This document shows positions 40,314 through 48,366 of a stretch of 64,000 nucleotides of DNA, in pieces. A program made the position numbers and the translations under genes. Every line of letters starts with the position of its first letter. Positions within the stretch are counted from its first letter, which is position 1. Origin of the DNA: a virus; IMG/VR virus record IMGVR_UViG_3300044712_000336, positions 1 to 64,000 of that record; one strand, 5' to 3'. The notes under the pieces were generated by a model. It was not told where the DNA came from, did not search any database, and saw nothing but the letters and a program-made list of their open reading frames with translations.

Positions 40314-41398
40314 TATATGATAGAGTAAAAGAGTTAGCAATTAAGAATAAGAAATTAAGAGAAGCTGATAAATTAGTATGTATTCCATTTAATAAAGTAT
40401 TACCAAGATTTAGTACTTTAATCCCTGGAATTATAAAAGAAAGATATATAATTGTTACAGCCAACAGTAAAGTAGGTAAAAGTAAATTAACTGATTTCTT
40501 ATTCCTTTACACACCATATAAAGTATTATATGAGCAATATAAAGGTAAATCTAATATTAAATTAAAGATATTTTATTTTACATTAGAATTATCTAAAGAA
40601 AAAAAGATAGCTGAATTATTAGCATATAAATTATATGAGGATAAAAAGTTAAATTTAGATATACAACGTATTAATAGTATGTTTGATGATTACATACTTA
40701 CTGATGAAGTTGTTGGTTATATGGAGGAATATAATGAATGGTTTAAACAATTTGAAACTATAGTAGAATTTATAGATGATATAAGAAATCCTTTTGGTAT
40801 ATACAATCATGTCCGTAGTTATGCTGAATCTCATGGAAAATATGTAAAAAAGACTATAAAGATAGATAAAAAAGATGTAGAAGTAGAAGATTATTATATA
40901 CCAGATGATCCAGATGAACATGTTATAATAATAACAGACCATGTTGGATTATTAACACCTGAAGCTAAGGATAATAATGATGTAAGGACTGCTATAGGAA
41001 GATTTAGTAAAGAATATTGTTTAAAGATGAGAGATAGATGGAAATATACAGTAGTTAATGTACAACAACAAACCTTAGCACAAGAAGGTGTTGATAATAT
41101 AAAATTAAATAAATTACAACCATCTGCTGCTGGATTAGGTGTAAATAAAGAAACAAGTCAAGATGCTAATTTAATATTAGGATTATTTAGTCCAGCTAGA
41201 CATGATATTTCATCATATAAAGGTATAGATATTACTAGATTAGGTGATTCATATAGAGAATTATCTGTAATATATAATAGAGATGGTAGTATGGCTGAAG
41301 TAGGGTTGTTTTTTAATGGTGCAGTTAATTACTTTGAAGAATTACCAAAAAATATAAAAGATACAGATTATCCAAGATATTTAAAAATGTTAAAATAA
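40310..41398 (+). CDS. DnaB-like replicative helicase (SF4)
   Basis: A RecA-fold helicase of 362 residues, lacking the N-terminal primase-interaction domain of full DnaB. Walker A is A51-NSKV-G56-K57-S58; FYFTLELSKEKKIAELLAYK follows, equivalent to the SLEMS region; the Walker B Asp lies in VIIITDHVGLL; the Gln sensor is VVNVQQQTLAQE; a C-terminal ITRLGDSYRE region may hold the arginine finger. It unwinds DNA at the fork together with the primase at 50.3 kb. The insert between residues 120 and 200 is longer than usual. Confidence 0.88.
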   Translation: MIYDRVKELAIKNKKLREADKLVCIPFNKVLPRFSTLIPGIIKERYIIVTANSKVGKSKLTDFLFLYTPYKVLYEQYKGKSNIKLKIFYFTLELSKEKKIAELLAYKLYEDKKLNLDIQRINSMFDDYILTDEVVGYMEEYNEWFKQFETIVEFIDDIRNPFGIYNHVRSYAESHGKYVKKTIKIDKKDVEVEDYYIPDDPDEHVIIITDHVGLLTPEAKDNNDVRTAIGRFSKEYCLKMRDRWKYTVVNVQQQTLAQEGVDNIKLNKLQPSAAGLGVNKETSQDANLILGLFSPARHDISSYKGIDITRLGDSYRELSVIYNRDGSMAEVGLFFNGAVNYFEELPKNIKDTDYPRYLKMLK

Positions 41399-41404
41399 TA
41401 AAAA

Positions 41405-42502
41405 ATGAAAGTATTACAACAAGGTAGTATATATGATTTTATTGACAATTCTATTAATGTTAATTTATTAAATGAATTACCAATAGGTATTTATGATGTA
41501 GTTTCTACAATAAGAGGATTAATGCTTCAAAAAAGAGAAATTTCTATATTTGAAGATATAACTAAAAGTTATGGAAAATTACCATTATTACGAGAAAAAT
41601 TTAAAACTGAAATTAGTTATTATGATAAATTGGGTATATTATTACTAGGTGAAAAAGGCTCTGGTAAAAGTTTATTAGCTAAACAAATATGTAATGATAG
41701 TAATTTACCTATTGTAATAGTTAAAGAGTCTTTTGAAGGTTCTGAATTAAGTGATATATTAAATAATATACCTAATAAATTTATTTTATTTATAGATGAA
41801 TTTGAGAAGCTATTTTCTACAAATAGTAAAGAAAAGAATAATCCACAAGATAAATTTTTATCTATTTTAGATGGAAATGATACTTCTAAATTTATTACGT
41901 TATTAACAGCTAATGATGAAAATAAAATTAATTCTTATTTCAAGAACAGAACTAAAAGAATTAAATATTTTATTGAATTTGAAGTACTGAATAAACAAGA
42001 TGTAGAAGAAGTTCTTATAGATATGAATATTGATAAAGAAATACAAAGTAAGATTATTAATATTCATAGAATTGTTGGAGAATTAAATTATGATGTATTA
42101 ATGGAAGTTATTAACGAATTTAAACGTTACCCTAATTATTCATTAAATGATATTTTATATTTTCTAAATATAGAAATAAAGGAAAGTGAGTATAATTTAA
42201 CAGTTTATTCAGATATTAACGGTAAAGAAGAACCAATTGCAATAGATAAAATTGTATGTAACCCTTATTTAGATATAAATATAGACATATACCCTAGATC
42301 AAAAGGGGATTATATTGTAAATTCTAAGGATAATACTATTAATATTGATGAAACGTTTGATAATAGTAAATATTCAATTATAACAGATAATAATTGTGTT
42401 AGACTTACTTTAAAAGAAGAGTATAGTAAACAAGGAGTTGATTTTGGTAAATTAGAATTTATACTAACACCTTATTTCCCAAACATAAAATTAGCAATTT
42501 AA
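41405..42502 (+). CDS. AAA+ ATPase
   Basis: A 365-residue ATPase with Walker A G82-EKGSG-K88-S89, Walker B FILFIDEFEKL (D131, E132), a sensor-1 Asn in LLTANDENK and an arginine region FKNRTKRIKYF. The C-terminal 110 residues form an extra beta-rich domain. Type and position (after the helicase) fit a helicase or clamp loader-like factor or a chaperone-type remodeller; crAss-like phages regularly encode AAA ATPases in this region. The exact substrate is unknown. Confidence 0.85.
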   Translation: MKVLQQGSIYDFIDNSINVNLLNELPIGIYDVVSTIRGLMLQKREISIFEDITKSYGKLPLLREKFKTEISYYDKLGILLLGEKGSGKSLLAKQICNDSNLPIVIVKESFEGSELSDILNNIPNKFILFIDEFEKLFSTNSKEKNNPQDKFLSILDGNDTSKFITLLTANDENKINSYFKNRTKRIKYFIEFEVLNKQDVEEVLIDMNIDKEIQSKIINIHRIVGELNYDVLMEVINEFKRYPNYSLNDILYFLNIEIKESEYNLTVYSDINGKEEPIAIDKIVCNPYLDINIDIYPRSKGDYIVNSKDNTINIDETFDNSKYSIITDNNCVRLTLKEEYSKQGVDFGKLEFILTPYFPNIKLAI

Positions 42503-42516
42503 TAATAAATAATAAC

Positions 42517-42741
42517 ATGGAAGAAAAACAATATTGTGAAGAATGTGGTGAAGAACTAATTAATGGTATATGTTTTAATGATGAATGTGCATCATCACCG
42601 TATTATATAAGTGAAGATGAAGAAAATGATGAAGATTGGTGTGAATTATGTGGTGATGAGATGATTGATGGATATTGTAGTAATCCATCATGTGAAAATT
42701 CAGAAGAATACAATGAAGATAACGAAAATACAGAAGAATAA
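42517..42741 (+). CDS. Acidic double zinc-ribbon protein, 74 aa
   Basis: Two near-repeats, CEECGEELINGICFNDEC and CELCGDEMIDGYCSNPSC, each with four Cys in zinc-ribbon spacing, separated and followed by very acidic linkers (EDEENDEDW, EEYNEDNENTEE). The internal duplication is clear. It ends by a one-base overlap with the next start. It probably binds protein partners through acidic and zinc modules. Confidence 0.7.
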   Translation: MEEKQYCEECGEELINGICFNDECASSPYYISEDEENDEDWCELCGDEMIDGYCSNPSCENSEEYNEDNENTEE

Positions 42742-42908
42742 TGGCTAAAGAAGTAACAACAACAGTAAAGAATCCATCAGGAGCAGTAGTTAAACAATGT
42801 TCTTGTAAACATGAATTTCAAGATGAAATACATGGTAAAGGAATGAGAGTTCATAATGTAACAACTAAAGGTAATAAATGTACTGTATGTGGAAATATTA
42901 ATCGTTAA
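42741..42908 (+). CDS. Small zinc-binding protein, 55 aa
   Basis: Reads MAKEVTTTVKNPSGAVVKQC and has CSCKHEF plus KCTVCGNINR, four Cys and a His that could bind zinc. It overlaps the previous stop by one base (TAATG). It lies directly before the FETNSSSTHS triplet and may belong to that unit. Function unknown. Confidence 0.55.
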   Translation: MAKEVTTTVKNPSGAVVKQCSCKHEFQDEIHGKGMRVHNVTTKGNKCTVCGNINR

Positions 42909-42918
42909 AATAAGTAAA

Positions 42919-43353
42919 ATGATACAAGTAAGGCAAAATGTATTTGAAACTAATAGTTCAAGTACACATAGTGTTAGTATTTCTTATGAAGGTGATTTAA
43001 CAGATATTCCAATACCAGATGATAATGGAATAGTTCATGTAGATACAGATGAATATGGGTGGGAAGAATGTGAATATAATGATTTATATAGTAGATTATC
43101 TTATGCAGCTACTTATGCTTTAAATTATGGAAGTGAAGAAAATAAAGAGTTATTAACTGAAGTTATTAAACAATACAGTGGTGCAAAAGAAGTATTATAT
43201 GATCATAATAATAATCCAGTTTATTGGAAACATGGTTATATAGACCATCAAAGTACAGACACAGTGGCTGATATATTTGAATCAAGAGAAAGTTTAGTTA
43301 ATTTTCTATTTAATCCAAATTCATATTTTATTACAGATAACGATAATCATTAA
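42919..43353 (+). CDS. FETNSSSTHS-motif protein 1
   Basis: A 144-residue protein whose N-terminus MIQVRQNVFETNSSSTHSVS is shared with the two following genes. The start is set by aligning all three at the motif; an upstream GTG is ignored. The remainder is acidic and Tyr-rich and not alignable to its neighbours. The motif recurs at the N-terminus of many phage and Firmicutes proteins of unknown function as I recall it. Adjacency to a radical SAM enzyme suggests the Ser/Thr/His stretch is a modification site or leader; this is a hypothesis. Confidence 0.72.
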   Translation: MIQVRQNVFETNSSSTHSVSISYEGDLTDIPIPDDNGIVHVDTDEYGWEECEYNDLYSRLSYAATYALNYGSEENKELLTEVIKQYSGAKEVLYDHNNNPVYWKHGYIDHQSTDTVADIFESRESLVNFLFNPNSYFITDNDNH

Positions 43354-43357
43354 AATT

Positions 43358-43600
43358 ATGATACAAATAAGAAATTCAATTTTCGAAACTAATTCCATTA
43401 GCACACATAGTATTACTATTTGTACACCAGAAGAATGGAGTAAATTAGAGTCTGGTGACTATGATGGATTAGATGAAAGATTAATAGAGAAGTTTGAAAA
43501 TAATTATAGAGATTCATATATGGAAACATATAGTTATGAAACTACTACTCCGGGTGGTGAAAAAATAAGATTATTTGGAGATTATGGAAGGGATGGTTAA
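43358..43600 (+). CDS. FETNSSSTHS-motif protein 2
   Basis: An 80-residue member: MIQIRNSIFETNSISTHSIT, then CTPEEWSKLESGDYDG, which resembles the longer CTxEEW continuation seen in relatives. The second Ser of the motif is Ile. The C-terminus ends RLFGDYGRDG. It starts 4 nt after protein 1 and overlaps protein 3 by 8 nt. Confidence 0.7.
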   Translation: MIQIRNSIFETNSISTHSITICTPEEWSKLESGDYDGLDERLIEKFENNYRDSYMETYSYETTTPGGEKIRLFGDYGRDG

Positions 43601-44063
43601 TATAAGAAAAAATGTGTTTGAAACAAATAGTAGTTCAACACACTCCATTACTATTGGCAATATAAATTCAAAACCATTAGAATTATTAAAAGATGGTATA
43701 TTAAATCCACAACTACTAATTGATAAATATGTTGCTTATAATTATGAATATAAAATAGTATGTTATAATTTAGAAGAGAAATTAGCGTTAGTAACATTAT
43801 GGATTTTGTGTGATAGATGGAATGTTACTGATGAAATTAGAGAAGAATTATTAAATATAATTAAAGAAGAGTTTAATATAGTTAAAATATTAGATTTAAA
43901 AGAGTTAAGATTTTCTTCACAAGATGATGACGATGATATATTATTTGATTATGGTTATGAAGAAGAAATTGATATTATTTCAACAAAAAAGAAGTTATAT
44001 GAATTAATAAATATTATAAAAGATGACAGTAGATTCATTAGTGATATCAAAGAAGAAAGATAA
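43593..44063 (+). CDS. FETNSSSTHS-motif protein 3
   Basis: A 156-residue protein with MVNIRKNVFETNSSSTHSIT at the start, chosen from three in-frame ATGs by alignment with its paralogues. The body is helical and acidic (EEKLALVTLWILCDRWN, SSQDDDDDILFDYGYEEE). The last 41 nt overlap the radical SAM gene, so translation is coupled. Confidence 0.7.
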   Translation: MVNIRKNVFETNSSSTHSITIGNINSKPLELLKDGILNPQLLIDKYVAYNYEYKIVCYNLEEKLALVTLWILCDRWNVTDEIREELLNIIKEEFNIVKILDLKELRFSSQDDDDDILFDYGYEEEIDIISTKKKLYELINIIKDDSRFISDIKEER

Positions 44064-44937
44064 ATTAGTAGAATATAAAAATGGTAATACTACAGTTACT
44101 ATATATAAAGATGGTACAAAAGTAAGAGAGTTTGAAGGTATTCCAGTAGTGGAACATCCTGAAAGTATGGATATTAAAATTACTAATTATTGTGATTTAG
44201 GATGTCCATATTGCCATGAAAATTCTACTATTAAAGGAAAACATTCAGATTTATTCTTACTAAAGGAAAAATTGGATATACTTCCAGCAGGTATTGAATT
44301 AGCATTAGGTGGTGGTAATCCATTATCTCATCCAAATTTAGTACAATTTTTAGAATGGTGTAAAACTAAGGGATTTATAGCTAATATAACTATTAATGAA
44401 AAACATATAAATAAGTATAATGAATTAATTATAGATTTAATAACAAGAGATTTAGTCAAAGGTATTGGTATATCTGTTACTGAAGGAAATATTAATCTTA
44501 TTAAATCATTATATAAATTATCATCAAATATAGTATTACATTTAATTGTGGGAATAAATACTATTGAACAAATTGAAGAATTATGTACTATAAAAGGTAT
44601 AAAAGTATTATTACTTGGGTACAAAACATTTGGTAGAGGAATATCATACTACTCTCAAGATATAACAGATAATATTAATAAATGGTATAAACATCTTCCT
44701 ACATTAGTAGGAAAGTTAGTATTAAGTTTTGATAATCTGGCTATTGAACAATTAAATGTAAAGAGATTATTTACATCAAAAGGATGGGATAGATTTTATA
44801 TGGGGGATGATTTTACTTTTACTATGTATATTGATGCAGTAGAACAACAATATGCTCCTACAAGTAGATCTGATGATAGACAATCTTTTAAAGATTATAA
44901 TGTAATACAATATTTCAAAACATTTAAAAATAAATAA
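44023..44937 (+). CDS. Radical SAM enzyme
   Basis: A 304-residue radical SAM protein. The 4Fe-4S site is C57-DLG-C61-PY-C64 (CxxxCxxC), followed by the GGE-type element LALGGGNPLSHPNL, which binds SAM. No SPASM or other C-terminal Cys cluster is visible, so there is one cluster only. It would generate a 5'-deoxyadenosyl radical for a difficult modification. It overlaps the third FETNSSSTHS protein and is 1 nt from a P-loop ATPase gene. The substrate is unknown: the upstream motif proteins, tRNA or nucleotides are candidates. Confidence 0.85.
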   Translation: MTVDSLVISKKKDKLVEYKNGNTTVTIYKDGTKVREFEGIPVVEHPESMDIKITNYCDLGCPYCHENSTIKGKHSDLFLLKEKLDILPAGIELALGGGNPLSHPNLVQFLEWCKTKGFIANITINEKHINKYNELIIDLITRDLVKGIGISVTEGNINLIKSLYKLSSNIVLHLIVGINTIEQIEELCTIKGIKVLLLGYKTFGRGISYYSQDITDNINKWYKHLPTLVGKLVLSFDNLAIEQLNVKRLFTSKGWDRFYMGDDFTFTMYIDAVEQQYAPTSRSDDRQSFKDYNVIQYFKTFKNK

Positions 44938-45758
44938 TGGCACAAAGGATAGCAATATTAGGTGAACCAAATTCAGGGAAATCTTATAGTAGATCTTTTA
45001 TAACAAATTCAGATAGTGTATTTGTACTAGCTCCTTCAGATAAGAAGTTATATTTAAAGAAATCTGATGGAAATAGATTAGATTATTTTAATATAAGTAC
45101 ACAAAAATTAAAAACTACTGAAGAAGTAGCAAAAGTATGTAATAAAAATACTGATGATATTTGTGGAATAATTGATGTACTTACTAAAAAAGGTATAGAG
45201 TTTTCCTGTACTGGAAATTATATAGTTAATTATCGTATAGAAGATGCAGGAACAATACTTAATATAATTAGTAGTAAAATGATACATATAAATACAGTAA
45301 TAATTCCAGATTTTACACATTTTATTAGTGCAGAAATAAGTGAAATAGATTTTATTAAACGTAAGTCTGGTGGTGATGCTTTTGCTAAATATTTAGAACT
45401 AGCAGCAAACTCATTAAATTCCTTTATTAAGAGTGTAGATTTATTACGTAAAGATTTAATTGTAGTTACAGAGTATCATATAGAGTATGATGAAATTGAT
45501 GGAAATTATCATATATTTGTTCCTGGAGGCAAGATGATGGTAGAGAAGTTTAAATTAGATAGTTATTATGATTATATATTATATACTAAATATATAGATG
45601 ATAATAATGTAAAATTCAATGATAGGTTTAAATTTGTAGTTAGACGTGATGGAAAATATAATGCACGTTCTTCTGGTATATTCGGTGAACAAATACTAGT
45701 TCCAAACAATTTACAAATTGTATTAGAGAAGGTTAGAGAAGATAATGGTATAAAATAA
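44937..45758 (+). CDS. P-loop ATPase
   Basis: A 273-residue NTPase with Walker A G9-EPNSG-K15-S16 at the extreme N-terminus, an early beta strand (SVFVLAPSDKK), a hydrophobic strand with Asp (NTVIIPDFTHFI) as Walker B, and VVTEYH as a possible sensor. It resembles the small ATPases found in crAss-like replication clusters and T4 UvsX/Rad-like folds only loosely. It overlaps the radical SAM stop by one base. It is the last gene before a promoter and could act in DNA metabolism or with the radical SAM unit. Confidence 0.78.
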   Translation: MAQRIAILGEPNSGKSYSRSFITNSDSVFVLAPSDKKLYLKKSDGNRLDYFNISTQKLKTTEEVAKVCNKNTDDICGIIDVLTKKGIEFSCTGNYIVNYRIEDAGTILNIISSKMIHINTVIIPDFTHFISAEISEIDFIKRKSGGDAFAKYLELAANSLNSFIKSVDLLRKDLIVVTEYHIEYDEIDGNYHIFVPGGKMMVEKFKLDSYYDYILYTKYIDDNNVKFNDRFKFVVRRDGKYNARSSGIFGEQILVPNNLQIVLEKVREDNGIK

Positions 45759-45775
45759 AAGTTTTATACATATAA

Positions 45776-45807
45776 TTTGCGTATTTAAAATAATACATGT
45801 ACTTTTG
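45776..45807 (+). promoter_or_regulatory. Bacteroides-type promoter
   Basis: TTTG, exactly 20 nt, TACTTTTG: both boxes match the Bacteroidetes sigma consensus TTTG, N19-21, TAnnTTTG. It lies just after the P-loop ATPase stop and would give a leader of about 135 nt for the 271-aa acidic-tail gene. Confidence 0.75.
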
Positions 45808-45809
45808 TA

Positions 45810-45869
45810 TCATCAATCAGGGAATACTTAACCAATTAAGGGTTGATGACTTACAAAGGTCGAATTGGT
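45810..45869 (+). promoter_or_regulatory. H-type pseudoknot in 5' UTR
   Basis: Stem 1: TCATCAATC with GGTTGATGA (9 pairs, one G-U). Stem 2: ACCAATT, inside the stem 1 loop, with AATTGGT downstream (7 pairs). The two stems interleave as an H-type pseudoknot within the first 65 nt of the transcript. Protein autoregulation through a leader pseudoknot is known for T4 gene 32, which makes this noteworthy before a putative ssDNA-binding gene. Confidence 0.5.
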
Positions 45870-45950
45870 CAAAAACATTGAAAGTTATTAAAAATAAGTA
45901 TAAGGTAATTCATAAACAACATTAAAAATTAAATTAAAAAGTTAAAAATC

Positions 45951-46766
45951 ATGGCTATTTCAAAAAACAATTTGTCAAAAGCATTAGAAGTTAAAGAACG
46001 TAAAGTACGTGAATCTAAAGGTACAGTTAAACCTGAATATAAACCAATTGATAATACAAATAGGTTTGTAATTTCAGCTCAAACAATGAGGGGTTCTGAT
46101 AATATCAAACTTAATGGTCGTATTTATGATCCAACTGTAGCAGAACTTGCTAAATCTAAAGGTAAATTGAAAGATAACTTTGCTTTCCTTCATGGTGAAG
46201 CTGGTAAACTATTCTTAGTTGTAGTTGATGCTGATAAAATGGCACATATTCAAGGTTTGAATGGTAAGAATGCAGTATGTGGGCAAGAATTTGCTGAAAC
46301 TAAAGTAATTAAAGGTGAACGTGCAGGTGAAGTAATGGTAGTTGATCGCAGACGTCAGTTAAACATGGCTAAATTTGGTATGCCTGTATCAGATTCAAGG
46401 AACTGTCAGAAATTTGAAATACCAACAACTGGTAAATTGATTGCTAATACTGTTGCTACAATTGGTAAAGATAATGTAGAACGTATTCTTGATGGTAAGA
46501 ATCTACGTTATGTAATTGGAACTAAAGTAGAACTTAGTATTCCAGTTGATACTAATAAGTTGATTGATCCTTCATTGGAAGGTAAAACTAATGCTCGTTA
46601 TGCTAAAGAAGATGTAACATTTGTAGCATTTGAACTTACACCAAAGTTTAAAACTGAAGTTAAAGGTGAAGAAGTAGTATCGACTACTGAAATTGAAAGT
46701 GAAGAAGTTGAAGTTGAAGTTGAAGTTGAAGTTGAAATTGAAAGTGAAGAAGAAGTAGAAATCTAG
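45951..46766 (+). CDS. Abundant protein with acidic tail, putative ssDNA-binding
   Basis: A 271-residue protein. The N-terminal 35 residues are basic (LEVKERKVRESKGTVKPEYK); the body is mixed alpha/beta; the last 30 residues are an acidic repeat (EEVEVEVEVEVEIESEEE) encoded by tandem GAAGTT units. Acidic tails with a basic core are typical of phage ssDNA-binding and recombination-mediator proteins. It has its own promoter and terminator and less A/T-biased codons, consistent with high expression. TAG stop. No OB-fold motif is certain. Confidence 0.72.
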   Translation: MAISKNNLSKALEVKERKVRESKGTVKPEYKPIDNTNRFVISAQTMRGSDNIKLNGRIYDPTVAELAKSKGKLKDNFAFLHGEAGKLFLVVVDADKMAHIQGLNGKNAVCGQEFAETKVIKGERAGEVMVVDRRRQLNMAKFGMPVSDSRNCQKFEIPTTGKLIANTVATIGKDNVERILDGKNLRYVIGTKVELSIPVDTNKLIDPSLEGKTNARYAKEDVTFVAFELTPKFKTEVKGEEVVSTTEIESEEVEVEVEVEVEIESEEEVEI

Positions 46767-46780
46767 GTTAAACCAACCTA
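46764..46780 (+). other. Hairpin just after stop codon
   Basis: TAGGTT-AAACC-AACCTA, whose first bases are the stop codon. It precedes the terminator by 12 nt and may protect the mRNA end. Confidence 0.45.
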
Positions 46781-46791
46781 TATAACGATGA

Positions 46792-46827
46792 GGGTATTAT
46801 CTTAATTGGTAATACCCTTTTTTATTT
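46792..46827 (+). terminator. Intrinsic terminator
   Basis: GGGTATTA pairs with TAATACCC around a 10-nt loop and is followed by TTTTTTATTT. A textbook rho-independent terminator after the acidic-tail gene. Confidence 0.85.
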
Positions 46828-46877
46828 GATACAAGTGAAGAATTGATAAATTAATTAAACAAAAATAAATAATAAAC

Positions 46878-47687
46878 ATGGCAAAGATTAAAGAAGGTAC
46901 TGGTAATGGTAAATTTGTTGGTTATGTTCCTGCACAGATTCAAGTAGTAAACCCAACTGTTCAACAAAAGAAAGAAGTATTAGGATTTGAACAAGATCCT
47001 ACTAAAGAAGTAAAAGGGTATACTGGTATTAATAGTAATAGTAATGCTAAATATCTAATGTTACAATTTTGGTTTAGTATTAAATCACCAGAGGTAAGTC
47101 CTAAATATAAGGATTCATTTACAATATTCTTATCCGATGAACAGGATTCAATGGGTAGTCCTGAGAATGGTTTATTAGGATGGATTGATGATGATGGAAA
47201 TATTGATTATGCCCAATCACCAGCAGAAGCAGAAGAAAAAACTAGTGAAAGAGGGTATAAATTCTCAGCAAAAACAGCAAGGAAATTATATAAAGGTGAA
47301 TCTGTTATGATGTCTTTATATAAAGCTATTCATGGTAAAGGAAGTTCTTTTGTATTAGATCAAGAATTAATTGATACTTTATTGAATGATGCAGAAGAAA
47401 GTAATGTATTATTGAATACTTGGTTTATCAGTAAAGGGAAAGATGGTAAAATCAACAAGACTATAGGTATCCTTCTTGGAATGGATGAAAAAGGTAATAC
47501 TAAATTATATGATAAAGCATTTGGTACTTTAGATTGGATTAAAAAGAAATTGGAAAAGAATAATTATTTTAAAGCACAATTTCCGTCTGATTTTGCTCTT
47601 ACATCATGGACTAAAGATGATTTAGTTGGTGATGATGTAGATGAGTTCTTTGAAGAAGATGATGCTGTAAATGAAGATCAATTTTAA
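46878..47687 (+). CDS. Putative single-stranded DNA-binding protein
   Basis: A 269-residue protein with a Gly/aromatic-rich, beta-rich core (FVGYVPAQIQVVNPT, YLMLQFWFSIKSPEVSP, NTWFISKGKDGK) and an acidic tail ending in Phe (DEFFEEDDAVNEDQF). The tail matches the functional logic of SSB and T7 gp2.5, where a terminal Phe after acidic residues binds the polymerase. It follows a terminator, and its own promoter is not obvious. crAss-like phages encode an SSB in the replication region. The assignment rests on tail, core composition and context. Confidence 0.75.
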   Translation: MAKIKEGTGNGKFVGYVPAQIQVVNPTVQQKKEVLGFEQDPTKEVKGYTGINSNSNAKYLMLQFWFSIKSPEVSPKYKDSFTIFLSDEQDSMGSPENGLLGWIDDDGNIDYAQSPAEAEEKTSERGYKFSAKTARKLYKGESVMMSLYKAIHGKGSSFVLDQELIDTLLNDAEESNVLLNTWFISKGKDGKINKTIGILLGMDEKGNTKLYDKAFGTLDWIKKKLEKNNYFKAQFPSDFALTSWTKDDLVGDDVDEFFEEDDAVNEDQF

Positions 47688-47711
47688 TAATAATTAAATA
47701 AATATAACAAT

Positions 47712-47969
47712 ATGAATTTTGGACAAGCAATTGAAGCCTTAAAAGAAGGTAAAAAATTACAAAGATCTGGATGGAATGGTAAAGGAATGTTTGTATATTA
47801 TGTTCCTGATAATACTTTTAAAACTTTAACAGAAGTAGCTAAAACACATTTTGGTGATGAATTAAAATTTAATGCTTATTTTGCTATAAGGAATGTAAAT
47901 AATACAGTAAGTATGTGGGTTCCATCAATTAATGATTGTTTAGCAGAAGACTGGACAATTATAGAATAA
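47712..47969 (+). CDS. tad2: Tad2-like anti-Thoeris protein (DUF2829)
   Basis: An 85-residue DUF2829 protein. Landmarks: MNFGQAIEALKEGKKLQRSG then WNGKGMFVYYV, a central variable part, AYFAIRNVNNTVSMWVPS, and CLAEDWTIIE at the end. DUF2829 was shown to be Tad2, a tetrameric sponge that captures glycocyclic ADP-ribose signals made by Thoeris ThsB and so blocks this bacterial defence. Length and motifs are complete. It lies downstream of the SSB gene and before a terminator, an accessory slot. Which signal this variant binds cannot be told. Confidence 0.85.
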   Translation: MNFGQAIEALKEGKKLQRSGWNGKGMFVYYVPDNTFKTLTEVAKTHFGDELKFNAYFAIRNVNNTVSMWVPSINDCLAEDWTIIE

Positions 47970-47980
47970 TTAAACATAAC

Positions 47981-48018
47981 AAGGGTAATTAAGGTAATAC
48001 TTAGTTACCCTTTTTTAT
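47981..48018 (+). terminator. Intrinsic terminator
   Basis: AAGGGTAA pairs with TTACCCTT and is followed by TTTTATT. It closes the SSB-Tad2 unit 12 nt after the Tad2 stop. Confidence 0.8.
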
Positions 48019-48115
48019 TGGTGCAAGTAGACAAATCTTGCTTAATACTAAGTCGAAGAGGATAGTGAAAACTATAATAAGACATACCAATATTAACAAT
48101 TAAAATTAAATAATT

Positions 48116-48346
48116 ATGTTACCAACACAAGAAGAACAAGATAAGAAATGGACTGAATTAGAAAAAGTATATTGTGAAAAAGATAGTATTTTACATAATC
48201 ATGGATTATTTGCAGAAGAATATGCTAAATGGTTATGCACTGAAGTAATTAAACATTGTGCTGAAGTTGCTAAAATTAAAATGATTGAAGATGGCTTTAT
48301 TGTAGTAGATAAACAAAGTATTTTAAATGTAATAAATGAATTATAA
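48116..48346 (+). CDS. Hypothetical protein, 76 aa
   Basis: Starts MLPTQEEQDKKWTELEKVYC. All helical, acidic, with Cys in AKWLCTEVIKHCAEVA. Similar small helical proteins are frequent in Bacteroides phages. It opens a new run of genes after the terminator. Function unknown. Confidence 0.62.
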   Translation: MLPTQEEQDKKWTELEKVYCEKDSILHNHGLFAEEYAKWLCTEVIKHCAEVAKIKMIEDGFIVVDKQSILNVINEL

Positions 48347-48366
48347 TAACAAAATAAAACAAAATT

